DNA of 64,000 nucleotides from Prorocentrum cordatum (GCA_963575745.1 CAUYUJ010018571.1:713475-777474), one strand, 5' to 3'; positions 1 to 10,710 are shown, numbered from the stretch's first letter. Numbers and translations are program-made. Notes: a model not told the origin generated them from the letters alone.

Positions 1-9
1 GGTGTGGCG

Positions 10-275
10 TAGTCGAGCGTCTGGTTGGCCGCCACAGCTCGGCGAACAGGTCGGGCCATTTCTGCCGATCGGAGTGGCTCGGCACCCGCCCGCCGCACTT
101 GAGTCGGACCCAGCGCTCCACCACAGACCACACGGACTCAATCCCGGTAGTGGTGCACCCGGCGGGGGTTCTTGATTTCTCCCGCGGAGTGCACCGCAAG
201 CTCGTGCTTGGTGTCCCTCACACTCAGCCCCTTGTTCTTCTTGAACGCCTTGAACGCGGACACCGTTTGCGCAGT
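10..275 (-). pseudogene. IS1595/Merlin-like DDE transposase C-terminal fragment, array copy 1
   Basis: On the minus strand this block reads VSAFKAFKKNKGLSVRD, then HELAVHSAGEIKNP, then a decayed RWVRLKCGG-type segment interrupted by a frame break near 145-165. The order H..VHS.GE, then G(I/M)ES.WS..KRW, then a basic stretch and a terminal FAELWR resembles the C-terminal part of IS1595/ISXO2-type (Merlin-related) DDE transposases, where the ES.WS..K segment carries the last acidic catalytic residue. In this copy the IES segment is lost to the frame break. No start codon, upstream catalytic Asp residues or terminal repeats are visible, so it is a fragment. The family call is recalled pattern matching. 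Confidence 0.45.
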
Positions 276-1049
276 TTCAGTGTGCGCGTGTATATATACA
301 TACAAGTGGGACGCGCGTGCCACTACAGGCAATGAACCATATTCGAGGAGCAGGAGGAAGGATATGGAGAGCAGCAAAATGAGAGGAGGACCATGAGGAT
401 CTTCCAAGGGGCTGTTCGGAAGGAAGCTCAACAGCGGGATCGCAGTCTAACGCGCACGATGTGTTTGGCGAAGGAGGGTGTTTTGCACCCTACGGTTGAA
501 TTTGAAAACAAGCTCCGAAGCCAATGTTGGCAATCTGTTTTTAATTTTTTCCAACCATATGAGGGCAAGCTTGAACACGATGGGTTGCAATGTTTCGGGA
601 ATGTCTCGCACGACCTGGCTGTTTTTTTAACGTGCACGTCCAAGCCATTTTAATACAATGTGTGTTTGAAAGACGTGTTGCAACATATTGAACATCCAGT
701 GCGTTTGATTTTGGGACCGCAAAGCCACGGTCTGCACGAGGGACGCGACCGGTTTTCAGAATGCTGGGGCCGCCCCGAGCGACACGGCCAGCACAATCGC
801 GAACATATTCAATACATCGTTTCTGAGTTTTTCGCGTGTGAGGGGCGAGATAAAGGTTCGTGGTGAAGGGGAACCCATTGCAAAATGACAAGCGTAAAGC
901 ATGAAGATGATGGCTGGTGTTTCTGTGGCGACCTCACGCTTCGCGAGCGTCATTTGAGCGACATCGTCTGGTCAGTACCCCTTGCGGAGTCACTGTGGCT
1001 CTGGCACGCACGCGCTGGCAAAAAAAACGAAATGGGCAAAGATGGTGCG

Positions 1050-1322
1050 GCCGTAGTCGAGCGTCTGGTTGGCCGCCACAGCTTGGCGAACAGGTCGCGA
1101 CATTGCTGCCGATCGGAGCCGCTCGGCGCCCGCCCGCCGCACTTGAGTCGGACCCAGCGCTTCACCAAAGACCACGCGGAATCAATCCCGGCAGTGGTGC
1201 ACCCGCGGGGGTTCTTGATTTCTCCCGCGGGGTGCACCGCCAGCTCGTGCTTGGTGCCCCTCACAGTCAACCCCTTGCTCTTCTTGAGCGCCTCGAACGC
1301 GGGCGCCGTTGGCGCAGTTTCA
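1050..1322 (-). pseudogene. IS1595/Merlin-like DDE transposase C-terminal fragment, array copy 2
   Basis: This is the longest open copy; it lies in a 166-codon minus-strand frame (950-1450). It reads KHELAVHPAGEIKNPRG, then GIDSAWSLVKRWVRLKCGG, then RDLFAKLWR. The presumed catalytic Glu of the IES motif is Asp here (GIDSAWS). The upstream part of the frame (SHLYVYVHAHTET) is translation of the TA/CA microsatellite and is unlikely to be protein. A transposase of this class is normally 250-350 residues, so only about the last 80 residues are represented. Confidence 0.5.
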
Positions 1323-2034
1323 GTGTGCGCGTGTACATATACATACAAGTGGGACGCGCGCGCCACTGCAGTCAATGGGTAATATTCGAGGAGTAGGAGG
1401 AAGGATATGGAGAAACAGCACATGGAGAAGAGGACCATGAGGATCTTCAATGGGGCTGTTTTGAAGGCAGCTCAACAGCGGGATCGCAGCCTAACGCGCG
1501 CGATGTGTTTGGCGAAGGATGGCGTTTCGCACCCCGCGAAGCCAACGTGGGCAATCTGTGTTTAACGAGATTGCTTTTTTCCCAGCCATATGAGGGCAAA
1601 CTTGAAGACGGTGGGTTGAAATGTTTCGGGGATGTCTCGCACGACCTGGCTGTTGTTTTACGTGTGCGCCCAAGTCATTGTAACCCAATGTGTGTGTGTT
1701 TGAAAGACTTGCTGCAACATATTGAACATCCAGTGCGTTTGATTTTGGGACCAAAGTCGCGGTCTGCACGAGGGACGCAACCGGTTTTCAGAATGCAGGG
1801 GCCGCCCCGAGCGACACGGCCAGCGCAATCGCGAACATATTCAATACATCGTTTCTGAGTTTTTCGCGTGGGAGAGGCGAGCTAAAGGTTCGGGGTGGCA
1901 TTGATGGCTGGTGTTTCTGTGGTGACCTTACGCTTCGCGAGCGTCACTTGAGCGACATCGTTTGGTCAGTACCCCTTGCGGAGTCATTGCGGCTCTGGCG
2001 CGCGCGCTGGCGAAAGAGCCGAAATGGAGAAAGA

Positions 2035-2311
2035 CGGCGCGGCCGTAGTCGAGCGTCTGGGTTGGCCGCCACAGCTCGGCGAACAGGTCGCGCCATTTCT
2101 GCCGATCGGGGTGGCTCGGCATCCGCCCGCCACGCTTGCGGCGGACCCAGCGCTTCACCACAGACCGCGCGGACTCAATCCCGGCGGTGGTGCACCCGGC
2201 GGGGTTCTGATTTTTCCCGCGGAGTGCACCGCGAGCTCGGGCTTGGTGACCCTCGCAGTCAACCCCTTGCTCTTCTTGAACGCCTTGAACGCGGACGCCG
2301 TTTGCGCAGTT
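2035..2311 (-). pseudogene. IS1595/Merlin-like DDE transposase C-terminal fragment, array copy 3
   Basis: The minus strand reads ALRGKNQNPAGCTTAGIESA, then RSVVKRWVRRKRGGRMPSH, then KWRDLFAELWRP. The IES motif with Glu is kept, but the frame is broken upstream of KNQNP, where the intact copies have HSAGEIKNP. The Trp that usually follows ES.(W)S is Arg here. The copy lies in the longest unit, whose extra length comes from the TA microsatellite at 2406-2466. It is a non-functional fragment. Confidence 0.5.
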
Positions 2312-2405
2312 GCAGTGTGCGCGTTTGTATATATATATATATACACTAGCGTGGACCCGTGGGTTAAATCCACGGAGTTGCGCCGTCGCAGTCGTCGGCG
2401 CCGTC

Positions 2406-2416
2406 AATATATATAT

Positions 2417-2450
<34 letters not shown>

Positions 2451-2480
2451 AAAAATATAAATGTACACACACACACAAGC
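2406..2480. repeat. (TA)n/(CA)n microsatellite
   Basis: Two long TA stretches followed by acacacacacaca. Shorter versions lie at the same relative position in the other array units (about 286-302, 1330-1348, 2325-2346 and 3505-3537), next to the 5' side of the minus-strand coding-like block. Confidence 0.95.
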
Positions 2481-3219
2481 GGGACGCGCGTGCCACTACA
2501 GGCAATGGATCACATTCGAGGAGCGGGAGGAAGCATATGGAGAAGCAGCCAATTGAGAGGAGGATCACGAGGATCTTCAATGGGGCTGTTTGGAAGCTCA
2601 ACAGCGGGATCGCAGTCTCACGCGCCCGACGTGTTTGGCGAAAGAGGGCGTTTCGCACTCTGCGGTCCCATCGGAAAACAAGCTCCGATGCCAATGTTGG
2701 CAATGTGTCTCAGACGATATTGTTTCTCAGCCATGCGAGGGCAAGCTTGAGCGCGGTGGGTTGACGTTTCGGGGCTGTCCCGCACGAAACGGCTTTATTT
2801 TTCTAAGAGCACGTCCAAGCCATTTAAATCAAATGTGGGTTCGGAAGGTGTATTGCAACATATTGAACATCCAGTGCGTTTGGGTTTGGGGCCGCAACGT
2901 CACGGTCTGCGAGAGGGGCGCGACCAGTTGTCAGAGTTCAGGGGCCGCCCCGAGCGACGCGGCCAGCGCAGTCGCGACCATGTCCAACGCATCGTTTCTG
3001 AGTTTCTCGCGCGGGGGGGGGGGCGAGCCGAAGGTCCGGGGGCAACAGGGGGGCCCCCTGCAAACTGACAAACATAAAGCATGCAGATGATGGCTGGTGT
3101 TTCTGTTGTGACCTCACGCCTCGCGAGCGTCATTTGTGTGGCGTCGTCTGATCAATGCCCCTGGCGGAGTCATTGCGGCTCTGGCACGCGCGCGCTGGCG
3201 AACCGAATTGGACGGAGAC

Positions 3220-3498
3220 GGCGCGGCCGTAGTCGAGCGTCAGGGCGGCCGCCAGAGCTCGGCGAACAGGTCGCGCCATTTCTGCCGATCGGAGCGGCTC
3301 GGCACCCGCCCGCCGCGCTCGCGGCGGACCCAGCGCTTCGCCACAGACCGCGCGGGCTCCATCCCGGCAGCGGCGCAACCGCGGGGGTTCTTGATCTCGC
3401 CCGCGGAGTGCACCGCAAGCTCGTGATTGGTGACCCTCGCAGTCAACCCCTTGCTCTTCTTGAGCGCCATGAACGCGGACACTGTTCGCGCAGTTTCA
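3220..3498 (-). pseudogene. IS1595/Merlin-like DDE transposase C-terminal fragment, array copy 4
   Basis: The minus strand reads FMALKKSKGLTARVTNHELA, VHSAGEIKNPRGCAAAGMEP, ARSVAKRWVRRERGG and KWRDLFAELWRPP in a single open frame (3240-3536). The motif is GMEPARS instead of GIESAWS. Frame conservation without motif conservation suggests duplication of an already dead copy. The other array copies differ by independent substitutions. Confidence 0.45.
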
Positions 3499-4289
3499 GT
3501 GCGCGTGTATATATATATATACATACACATACACATGCAAGTGGAACGCGCGCGCCCCTGCAGACAATGGATAATATTCGAGGAGTAGGAGGAAGGATAT
3601 GGAAGAGCAGCAAATTGAGAGGAGGACCATGGGGATCTTCAATGAGGCTGTTTGGAAGGAAGCTCACAGGCGGGATCGCAGTCTAACGCGCACGATGTGC
3701 TTGGCGAGGGAGGGTGTTTCGCACCGCACGGTTGCATCTGAACGCAAGTTCCGATGCCAATGTTGGCAATGTGTCTCAAACGAGATCGTTTCTCAACCAT
3801 GCGAGGGCAAGCTTGAAGACGGCGGGTTGCGATGTTTCGGGGCTGCCCCACACGAAACGTTTTTTCTTCCCCTATGAGCACGTCCAAGTCATGTAGTCCA
3901 ATGCGCGCTTGAAAGATGTTGCAACATATTGAACATCCAGTGCGTTCGGGCCTGGGAGCTCAACGTCGCGGTCTGCGCGAGGGGCGCGACCGGCTGCCAG
4001 ATTTCAGGGGCCACCCCGAGCAACGCAGCCAGCGCAGTCGCGAAATTATGCATTACATCGTTTCTGAGTTTTTCGCGCGGGAGAGTCGAGCTCAACGTTC
4101 GGGGGCGAGGGGGGGGGGGGGGGGCATGCAAAATGACGCGCGTAATGCATGAAGATGATGGCTGGTGTTTCTGTGGCGACCTCGCGCCTCGCGGGCGCCA
4201 TTTGAGTGGCGTCGTCTGATCACTGCCCCTGGCGGAGCAATTGCGGCTCTGGCACGCGCGCGCTGGCGAAGGCGCCGACTTGGACGCAG

Positions 4290-4560
4290 ATGGCGCGGCC
4301 GTAGTCGAGCGTCTGGGCGGCCGTCGCAGCTCGGCGATCAGGTCGCGCCATTTCTGCCGATCGGAGTGGCTCGGCACCCGCCCGCCGCACTTGAGTCGGA
4401 CCCAGCGCCTCGCCGCAGACCGCGCGGACTTCATCCCGGCAGCGGTGCAACCGCGGGGGTTCTTGATCTCGCCCGCGGATTGCGCCGCCAGCTCGTGCTT
4501 GGCGCCCTTTCGCAGTCAACCCCTTGCTCTTCTTGAACGCCTTGAACGCGGACACCGTGG
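4290..4560 (-). pseudogene. IS1595/Merlin-like DDE transposase C-terminal fragment, array copy 5 (truncated)
   Basis: This last copy is split over two minus-strand frames: VSAFKAFKKSKGLTAKG in one, and RSAARRWVRLKCGGRVPSHS plus KWRDLIAELRRPP in another. The array ends just past the codons for VSAFK. Unrelated sequence starts at about 4560, so this is the boundary of the tandem array. Confidence 0.45.
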
Positions 4561-4619
4561 CCTTCCAGGAATCGCTCACCAGGGTGGCCCATGCGCAGCC
4601 GACGCATCGCATTAGTCAT

Positions 4620-5060
4620 CCAAGCGGTTCGTCCAAATTTTGGGAGGGTCGTTGCACGTGGGCGCCGGAGGCGTGGATCTGGAGGAAGTCTCTAGCGGGG
4701 CCTTGTCTGCTAGTGGATTGCGAGGAAGTCCCCAGGTGGAAGGCCCACTTCATGGGGCGGCCAGATCACGTCAGTGAACCGAGCGGGCCATTCAAATTCT
4801 GGAAATTCCATCAGACAGAAAGCGTCTTAGACGTGGATATTGAGAAATCTCGAACGGGGGCTTCGTTCGCCAGTAGATTGCGAGGAAGTTTCGGCGGGTG
4901 GGAACCCCGACCTTTCAGGGCCGCCAGGTCATGCGAGGAGTCCGAACGGGCCACCCAAAGCTTGCGATTGCCATCGCGTTTGAGCTGTCGAGGCGTAGCT
5001 ATGGAGGAAGTCTCGAGCGGGGGCCTCGTCTGTGAGCGAAGTGCGAGGATGTTTCGATAC
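4620..5060. repeat. ~160-bp tandem repeats, three degenerate copies
   Basis: The landmark gattgcgaggaagt recurs at about 4718, 4876 and (degenerate) 5035, together with gagcgggccattcaaattctgg and gaggaagtctcgagcggggcc. The spacing is 155-160 bp. The long plus-strand frame across it (4524-5540) has no recognisable domain and is treated as chance openness. Confidence 0.7.
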
Positions 5061-5359
5061 GCGGACCACCTCCTCATGTGGTCCGCAGATCACGTTATTA
5101 ATCTGAGTGTAGTAAGTTTCCATGGCAAGCGTGGAGTGTGGGCCAACCTTTGGAGACCCCCTCCGGTTCCTGCGTTTTGCCCCGACACTGCTGCCGCTTC
5201 CTGTAGAGGCCCCAGCATGCCCCCAAGGAGCTCCCAAGCAGCTTTTCTTTCGCGGGCGCGCAGGAGCAGGGCTCGGCGCTTCGGGGGCCCTGGGTGCATC
5301 TGTTGGGCGGCGCGGTCGCTGGATCGAAAGTTTTTGCTCGAACGCCGAAATGAACGAGG

Positions 5360-5533
5360 AGCGAGCCTGGGGGGTGAGGCGGAGGAGACGGAGGAGGAGG
5401 GGGAGGAGGAGGATTGGGCGACAGCGAGGAGGGTCGAGGATCGAAGGGGCAGGAGTCGAACGGGGGAGAGGACGGGGAAGACGAGCAGGAGGGGGAGAAG
5501 GAGGAGGCGGAGGAGGAGGATGAAGAGGAGGAG
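5360..5533. repeat. GGA-rich purine tract
   Basis: Imperfect (gga)n/(gag)n. It runs directly into the spliced-leader relic. Confidence 0.9.
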
Positions 5534-5555
5534 TCCGTAACCATTTCGGCTCAAG
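5534..5555 (+). other. Dinoflagellate spliced-leader relic
   Basis: The 22 nt at this position match the conserved dinoflagellate spliced leader (consensus DCCGTAGCCATTTTGGCTCAAG, known from trans-splicing work) at all but two sites: G to A at 5539 or 5540, and T to C near 5547. The sequence then continues gctaaacgttgcg, without the gtaag-type donor expected in an SL RNA gene, so it looks like a leader carried back into the genome by reverse transcription of a trans-spliced mRNA. Downstream on the same strand lie a coding-like segment (6017) and the retroelement at 7.2-11.5 kb. Whether they share one retroposed transcript is inference. Confidence 0.8.
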
Positions 5556-6016
5556 GCTAAACGTTGCGAAGGGTCGGGCGCCCGAGAATCGGCGATTAGC
5601 TGTGGGCCCTCCCGCGGCCTGTCTGGCCCGGACAGCTCGGGGTTCGCGCCCGCGGCCCTTCGCGCGCAGGGCCTCGTCTGCGATCGCTGGGTGGTCTCAT
5701 TCCGATGGCTCGCGCGGGCCACGCGCAGATGCGCACGGCAGAGGAGCTGGAAGCATATGCTACCTCCCGCCCTCGCCACTGGCAGCGAAGGCCCCGCGGG
5801 CCCCGCCGCTCCGCGCAGCGAAGGTCGACGCCGTAAATGCGCTGCTGCGCCTGCCTTGTTTGGCGAGGCCGCCGACTTCGAGGTCGCCCGCGCCCGCCCC
5901 CAGGGCCCCGTCGGAGAGCTGGGCGCCGAGTTGCCGCGGCAGGTCAATGCTACCAAGAAGCCGCTCAACAACGGCCTGCTGGTTTTGGATAGAGAGTTCA
6001 AATTGCGCGCTCAACC

Positions 6017-6430
6017 ATGGCTCCTCAGGTCGAGCAACGCATCAGCGGAGTGGGGCGAGGTCAGGCTGGCCACGCGCATCAGTTGTCGCACTTGGCAGAG
6101 GAGGTCAAGGAGATCAGGCGCGAGGTCAACGTGGCCAAGGATGCGCCTTGCGAGATGCCCGCGGTCTTCCCGAAGCTCTCGCTGGACTCATCATTCAACC
6201 GCGCCCTTGACGTCGCGATCATTGCTGCCCACTGCAAGAAGCAGAACGCTAGGCTGCAGGTTCAAGAAGATCTTCTTCCGCGGGCTGGTCGCCTCAACAT
6301 TAAAGGTTCCGAATGGCAGTTGCAAAGCGAGAGCCCCGTCGACAAGCGCTTCGCGACCAATTCCAAGAGCGGCCCGCGTCTCGCCGCGCGCCGTATGCAG
6401 CAGGCGCTCAGTTTGTTGCGTCTACAGCGC
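6017..6430 (+). pseudogene. Unknown ORF1/Gag-like segment
   Basis: From the ATG at 6017 the frame reads a helical, heptad-like start (LAEEVKEIRREVNVAK), then FPKLSLDSSFNRALDVAII, AAHCKKQ, RFATNSKSGPRLAARRMQQA. Composition is balanced and unlike the low-complexity translations around it, so it is probably a real protein remnant. A neighbouring frame continues the text around 6255 (RFKKIFFRGLVASTL), implying a frameshift. It lies 460 bp downstream of the SL relic and upstream of the RT block, the position expected for ORF1/Gag. No conserved family was recognised. Confidence 0.35.
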
Positions 6431-7250
6431 CCTGTTAGGAGTGCATGCGGATTCACGCCATGTCGGTCTCTGGCGCCCGCGCTGAGATTCTTGCCGGGCC
6501 CGGTAAACACCCGTGCCAGGTCCGCCGCGAGGTCTCTTTCAAAGCGGCAAAGCGGTTCTTCTCGAACCGAATCCGGGGGAAGCGTTTCTTCGTTTCTTCG
6601 TCGACAGGCTGCGTGGAACCTCATCAGCCAATTTGCACCAGCTCGTGGAGATCTCTCCGCTTGCTGATCAGGACGCGCCGCAGATCCGCTGAGCATAGGC
6701 AGACCTGGCTCTCGAGAGCATGTCCCGAGCGGATCTCGAGGGCCCCCCGGCTGCCTCCATCTTTGGGGGCAGCATTTCACGGTGGTCTCTCTAGCACATT
6801 GTTCGCCCCATGGAGCGGCAATGCCTCTACCGAGATGCCCTTGATCATTGCGTCTTGGAACTCGTTCGCCATTTTGCACCGTCGGGCTGTCGCGCGCGTG
6901 GCTAAGTTGCAACGCGCCCGTCGCCTTCTCCGCCCTGGGGCAATCGCGGCAGCGCAGGCAGTCCACGGATCGATTGCAGAGGTGCCGGCATTCTTGCACC
7001 AGTTCATCCATTATTTTTCGTTCACTCGCTCTTTCCCAGCCGCGCGCGATGCCGATGGCGCCCCGAGGCCTCAGGCCAGAGGGGGCGCTGCCACCTTCTA
7101 TCCGAAGTTTAACCCAGCAGCGAGCGAGAGCGCAGGTTCGGCAGCCCGTCTCCTCTCGTCTTTTTCTTTCGCTTTGTTCCGCGCCGAGTTCTCAGCGCGC
7201 GTATCTCAGCGCAGAATGGCTCAGCATGGATCCTGGACTTTGGGGGCCGT

Positions 7251-8170
7251 GTGTTCGTCACCGTCAGCGGGGGGCTCACCGCCGGCAGCTTCGCGGAGGC
7301 CGACGTGGACCTAGACGAGTGGGCGGCGGTGCGGCATTTCTTCTTGATGCGCGGGGGGCCCAGGCTGCTGCCACGTCGCCAGCCAGCTGAGCTGGCCCCC
7401 TTCTCCAGTGACGCGGCGCTGCTGCGCCGTGACGCGCGGGCGGTGATCCGCCTGAAGGGGCCTCCGAGTATGGGCGACGCAGTCTCAGCTTTGATGTCAG
7501 GGAGTACTGGAGGCCCCATGGCTTCGCACGAGCGCTGGCTGGTTGAGAGCCGCGTGCCCGCCAGCAGCCGCTCGGCCCACGAGCGTCGCGCGGTGTCGAA
7601 GGCGCTCGAGCTCGCGGCGTCCGTGGATGGAGTGAACCTGGCGAACCTCACGAGCATGGAGTACCTCAACTGGCGCCGCCAGCTGCTAGAGGAGGCCCAC
7701 ATATCCGACCCGGACAAGCCCAACATCGAGGGCGCCCACTATTTCCTGGGGGAGGACGACGTCGGGGCGGGGGCTCTTGTCGCCCCGAGTCCACGGACGC
7801 ACGTGGCGGGCGAGTTTGCCCGCGACGCGGCCATCGAGAAGGAGAGACGATCAGCGCGGGAAGCAGAGGAGCCACCCGCGGGAGGTGGCGGGAAATCATG
7901 AGCGACCTGATCCACTGCGGCGCCTCAGCTGGCGGCGCTGCTGCGGATTTCAAAGACCAGCAAGTTTTGGAGGAGGGGGCGGCCCCGCCGCGGGCCTGGC
8001 CCGATGCGCCGCCGTCTGGCGTCGGGCCGCCGCTGGGACTTGAGAGACCGCCCGGCGCTCGATCGACCTCTTCCCCTTCCCGCTGCTCGAGTGGCAGGAG
8101 GCCGATTTTGGCGGCTCCGGCCGCGCCCGCTCCGGGCAACGATGGAGACGCATCCGTCGGGACGCGCTGA
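7251..8170 (+). pseudogene. Region upstream of the reverse transcriptase
   Basis: A 216-codon frame (7251-7901) contains a helical segment of normal composition (ERRAVSKALELAASVDGVNL, YLNWRRQLLEEAHISDPDKP, EGAHYFLGED). It continues in another frame after 7898. It precedes and is collinear with the RT fragment, so it is likely the N-terminal part of the polyprotein. No catalytic motif was seen. An in-frame stop at 7899-7901 and the frame change show decay. Confidence 0.45.
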
Positions 8171-8175
8171 ATGAC

Positions 8176-8760
8176 GTGGACGACTCGCTGACGGGCCTCA
8201 ACGCGATGCGCGGCTGCGAGCGTTCATCGGTTTGCGCGCCCACCGAGGCACAGAGGCTGGCGCAGCGGCGGTTGCTCCGCACCGCTCGCTCTGCCCGACA
8301 AGATTTTCCGGATTTGTTTAAGACGAGTCCCCGTGAAGCTGCTGTTGGGCTCTTGGGATCCCGCCTCGATTATCAGCGCTGGGTGACTTCGGTTTTTCCA
8401 TATCGAGCCGCAGCCCTCTCTCTCCCCCCCGCAGGGCGACAGCCTGTCAGCCTTCAGGGTGTCCTCGACCCTGACACCGCGCACGTTCTTGCTTACTTGA
8501 AAGCCTCTTTGGCCGAGCCCGAGGTCTGTCAGGCTTGTCGAGAGGGGGATCCGATCCGACCCTACATGGACGTTGTGTTGATAAATGATCGGGCCCTGCA
8601 TGGTTTTTTCCTGGGCAGCTCGCGAGCTGCAATGTCCCCGCAGCCTCCGCGACCAGGAGGGCATACGTCACCCCGTTTATCGTTTCGAAGAAGATTGAAA
8701 ACATCCGACTTGTGCTAGACTGTAGCGCAGCGAACAAGTACCCCATGTCAGTGGACGTCA
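8176..8760 (+). pseudogene. Reverse transcriptase, N-terminal fragment (YR retroelement)
   Basis: The first frame gives FPDLFKTSPREAAVGLLGSR and CREGDPIRPYMDVVLINDRA. After a frame change near 8655 the sequence reads AYVTPFIVSKKIENIRLVLD, CSAANK, matching the fingers motif that precedes the palm in retrotransposon RTs (K..(I/G)(R)(L/F)(V/I)LD.R..N). The palm motifs, including the Y/F-x-DD box, are absent: the text passes from NKYPMSVDVSCSS into segments C-terminal to the palm within about 100 bp. This internal deletion by itself abolishes polymerase activity. Confidence 0.6.
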
Positions 8761-8799
8761 GCTGCAGCTCGAGGTTATTTTGGGGTACAATGTCGCTGC

Positions 8800-9545
8800 C
8801 TGCCTTTTCTATCGCCCTGGGTTTTCTGTCATGCGTGCCGTGTGTGAGTTTGTGGGGTCTCCCCACGATACGCCTAAAGTGCTTTGGAGGAGCTCTCGCT
8901 GCGAATGTTGGTTGATGGCTGCCCTCTGCATCCATCCCCAGTCGCCTCTGTCTGTGCCGCGGGCTTGCGAGGCTGTGGCCACTGACGCTTCCACCTCTGG
9001 GATGGGAGTCACTGAGGCTAAGCTTTCGCGTGACGTGGTGGCGCAGGCTGGGAGGTGGAGGGAGAGGTGGCGATATCGCCGCTTAGAGTCTTCGGAGTGG
9101 GCACCCCGTGCCAGAGCCCTCGATGGTTTGAGCGTCATCGCAATGCCTCACACTGCTCGGGAGAACCCGTCGGTCGTGGATGGAAGCATGCGGCTGGTTT
9201 TCCTGAAGTCCCTTCGGAGATTATTGATGCTCGCTTTGGCGTTGCGTATGCCGCGCCGTTCAGGTTCTCAGAACATATCGAAGTCAAGGAGGACCGTGCC
9301 GCAGTGTGGGCCTTGCGTCGTGATGCCAGATATTCTTATCGTCACGCTTCCAGGAGGCTCTATCTGATTGATTGAGTCGGGTATGTGCTTGCGCTGGAGA
9401 GAGGGAGGGCCACGTCACGCGGCCTCCTTCTGATCTGCCGGCGGGTCGCTGCTCTGTCCATCGACTGTCGCATTTCGGCTCGATATCGCTGGATTGCTTC
9501 GGAGGTTAATCCCGCAGACTCGTCGAGCAGGATCTGGGAGCGTCG
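8800..9545 (+). pseudogene. RNase H domain of YR retroelement
   Basis: After RT C-terminal remnants (RPGFSVMRAVCEFVGSPHDT) the frame reads CEAVATDASTSGMGVTEAKL, the first RNase H strand with its catalytic Asp (TDAS..G.G). The rest is split over frames: FRFSEHIEVKEDRAAVWALR, RGRATSRGLLLICRRVAALS, RYRWIASEVNPADSSSRIWE. The ending (W)(I/V).SE.NPAD..SR is the canonical C-terminal signature of RNase H in DIRS/Ngaro-type and Gypsy-like elements and supplies the last Asp. At least two frameshifts break it. Confidence 0.75.
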
Positions 9546-9859
9546 CGCTACACGGGCGCCCTGCGGGCCCTATGCTCGGCCCTCTCAGCGTGGCTGGAGG
9601 GGCTGCGCCCTGCCCGGTGGACGGCCTCGCGCGCGCCCCGAGGGTCAGAGCGGCCCGCCGCGCGGTGCGGAAGACCCCGGCTGGTCGCCTAGCTGGGCCG
9701 CCCTTGCTGGGGCGGAGGCCCGCGGTAGCGCCAGCGCCGATGCGCCGCCCAGCCGCCGCGCCCGGCAGCGGCGCTCCGCCCTCAGCTGCAGGGGGCGCTG
9801 GCGGCCAAGCGGCCCCCTCAGGCGTCAGCCTCGTTCCTTTCGCGCGCGCGCGCGGGCCG

Positions 9860-10710
9860 CCGCAGGCTCTCCTACCAGAAGTACTGCGACGCCTTCCTGG
9901 AGTTCGTGGGGCAGCCTGCGGGGGACCTCGAGGAGCTCGAGGTGCAGGTGCTGTCAATGCTAGATATGTTCGCGAAGTCGGGCTGCGCCAAGGCCGACGC
10001 CGATTGCCTTGCCGCAGCCACCAAGGACGCTCTGCCGAGAGCCACGGGTCAAGGACCTTGCCTGGGGCGCAGCGCGCACTGGAAAGGGTCACGCGAAGAG
10101 AGCGCCGCCAAGGTCGCGGGCCCCTATCCCCCGGGAGGTCGCAGCTTCAGCGATCTCGGGGCTGCTCTCGCAGGCGGAGCGGGGCGCGGCGCTCCAGGCG
10201 AGGGCGATGTTCAGCACGTTCATCCGCCCAGGTGCGCTGAGGAAGGCGCTGGTGAAGGACCTCCTTCGGCCCGCGCGAGCCGGGGGGGCCACGGCGACGC
10301 GGTCGCTCCTCCTGGCGCCGACCGAAGTGGACCCCCTCCCTGGCCCCGCGGGCCGACGGGGGCGCGCGGGCGCGGGCGTTCACCAAGACGGGCACGTCCG
10401 ACGAGGCGGTGCCCCTCGACAACTCGCAGCGGCTCTGCCCCTTGCTGGCTCGGCGTGCCCACGGACGCCCGGGGCGCGCGCCTCTCTTCGCCACGTATGC
10501 CGTCGACGTGACCGCGTTGTTCCGCGAGGTCACAGAGGCGCAGGAGTTCCAGAACGCGTGCTTGCACCAGCTGCGTCGCGGCGGGGCGCGCGAGGACGTT
10601 CTGTCCGCCCGCCGCGCCCTCGCCGAAGCGAAGACGAGAGGGCATTGGAGCCAGGACAGTAGCGCCAAGCGGGATGCGAAGCCAAAGATGGTTCAGCAAC
10701 TGCTCGCAGC
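9860..10710 (+). pseudogene. Tyrosine recombinase with catalytic Tyr replaced
   Basis: The N-terminal SAM-like domain reads RRLSYQKYCDAFLEFVGQPA (9861 onward). The catalytic domain is split over frames: STFIRPGALRKALVKDLLRP (first Arg), FTKTGTSDEAVPL, then ACLHQLRRGGAREDVLSARR and TRGHWSQDSSAKRDAKPK. These match R...HxLR...H/W...Y of tyrosine recombinases, and the LRxGGA...RGHW spacing fits DIRS-type enzymes. The expected nucleophile Tyr in KR(Y)xK is Asp here (codon GAT at 10673-10675, one base from TAT), which would prevent strand cleavage. Three or more frame changes confirm a pseudogene. Confidence 0.7.

Larger units (their letters stand above)
1..4558. repeat. Tandem array of ~1.0-1.2 kb units
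   Basis: Four landmark copies of the same segment (starting tggctggtgtttctg) lie at 911, 1905, 3091 and 4159, giving unit lengths of 994, 1186 and 1068 bp. The window opens inside an earlier unit, and the array breaks off at about 4558, inside a fifth copy. Each unit holds a conserved ~270-bp GC-rich block (coding-like on the minus strand), a TA-rich microsatellite, and ~500 bp of diverged sequence with recurring landmarks such as caacatattgaacatccagtg. Length differences come mostly from the microsatellite and poly-G runs. Tandem duplication is seen directly. Confidence 0.9.

Noticed and set aside
4524-5540. 338-codon plus-strand frame
   Set aside because: It spans the array boundary, ~160-bp repeats and a GGA tract; the C-terminal Arg/Glu run is microsatellite translation.
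5098-5544. Pro/Ser-rich minus-strand protein
   Set aside because: It is the reverse translation of the GGA tract upstream of the spliced-leader relic.
5534-5580. Functional SL RNA gene
   Set aside because: The leader has two mismatches and is not followed by a gt splice donor or an Sm-like site, so it is a relic and not a gene.
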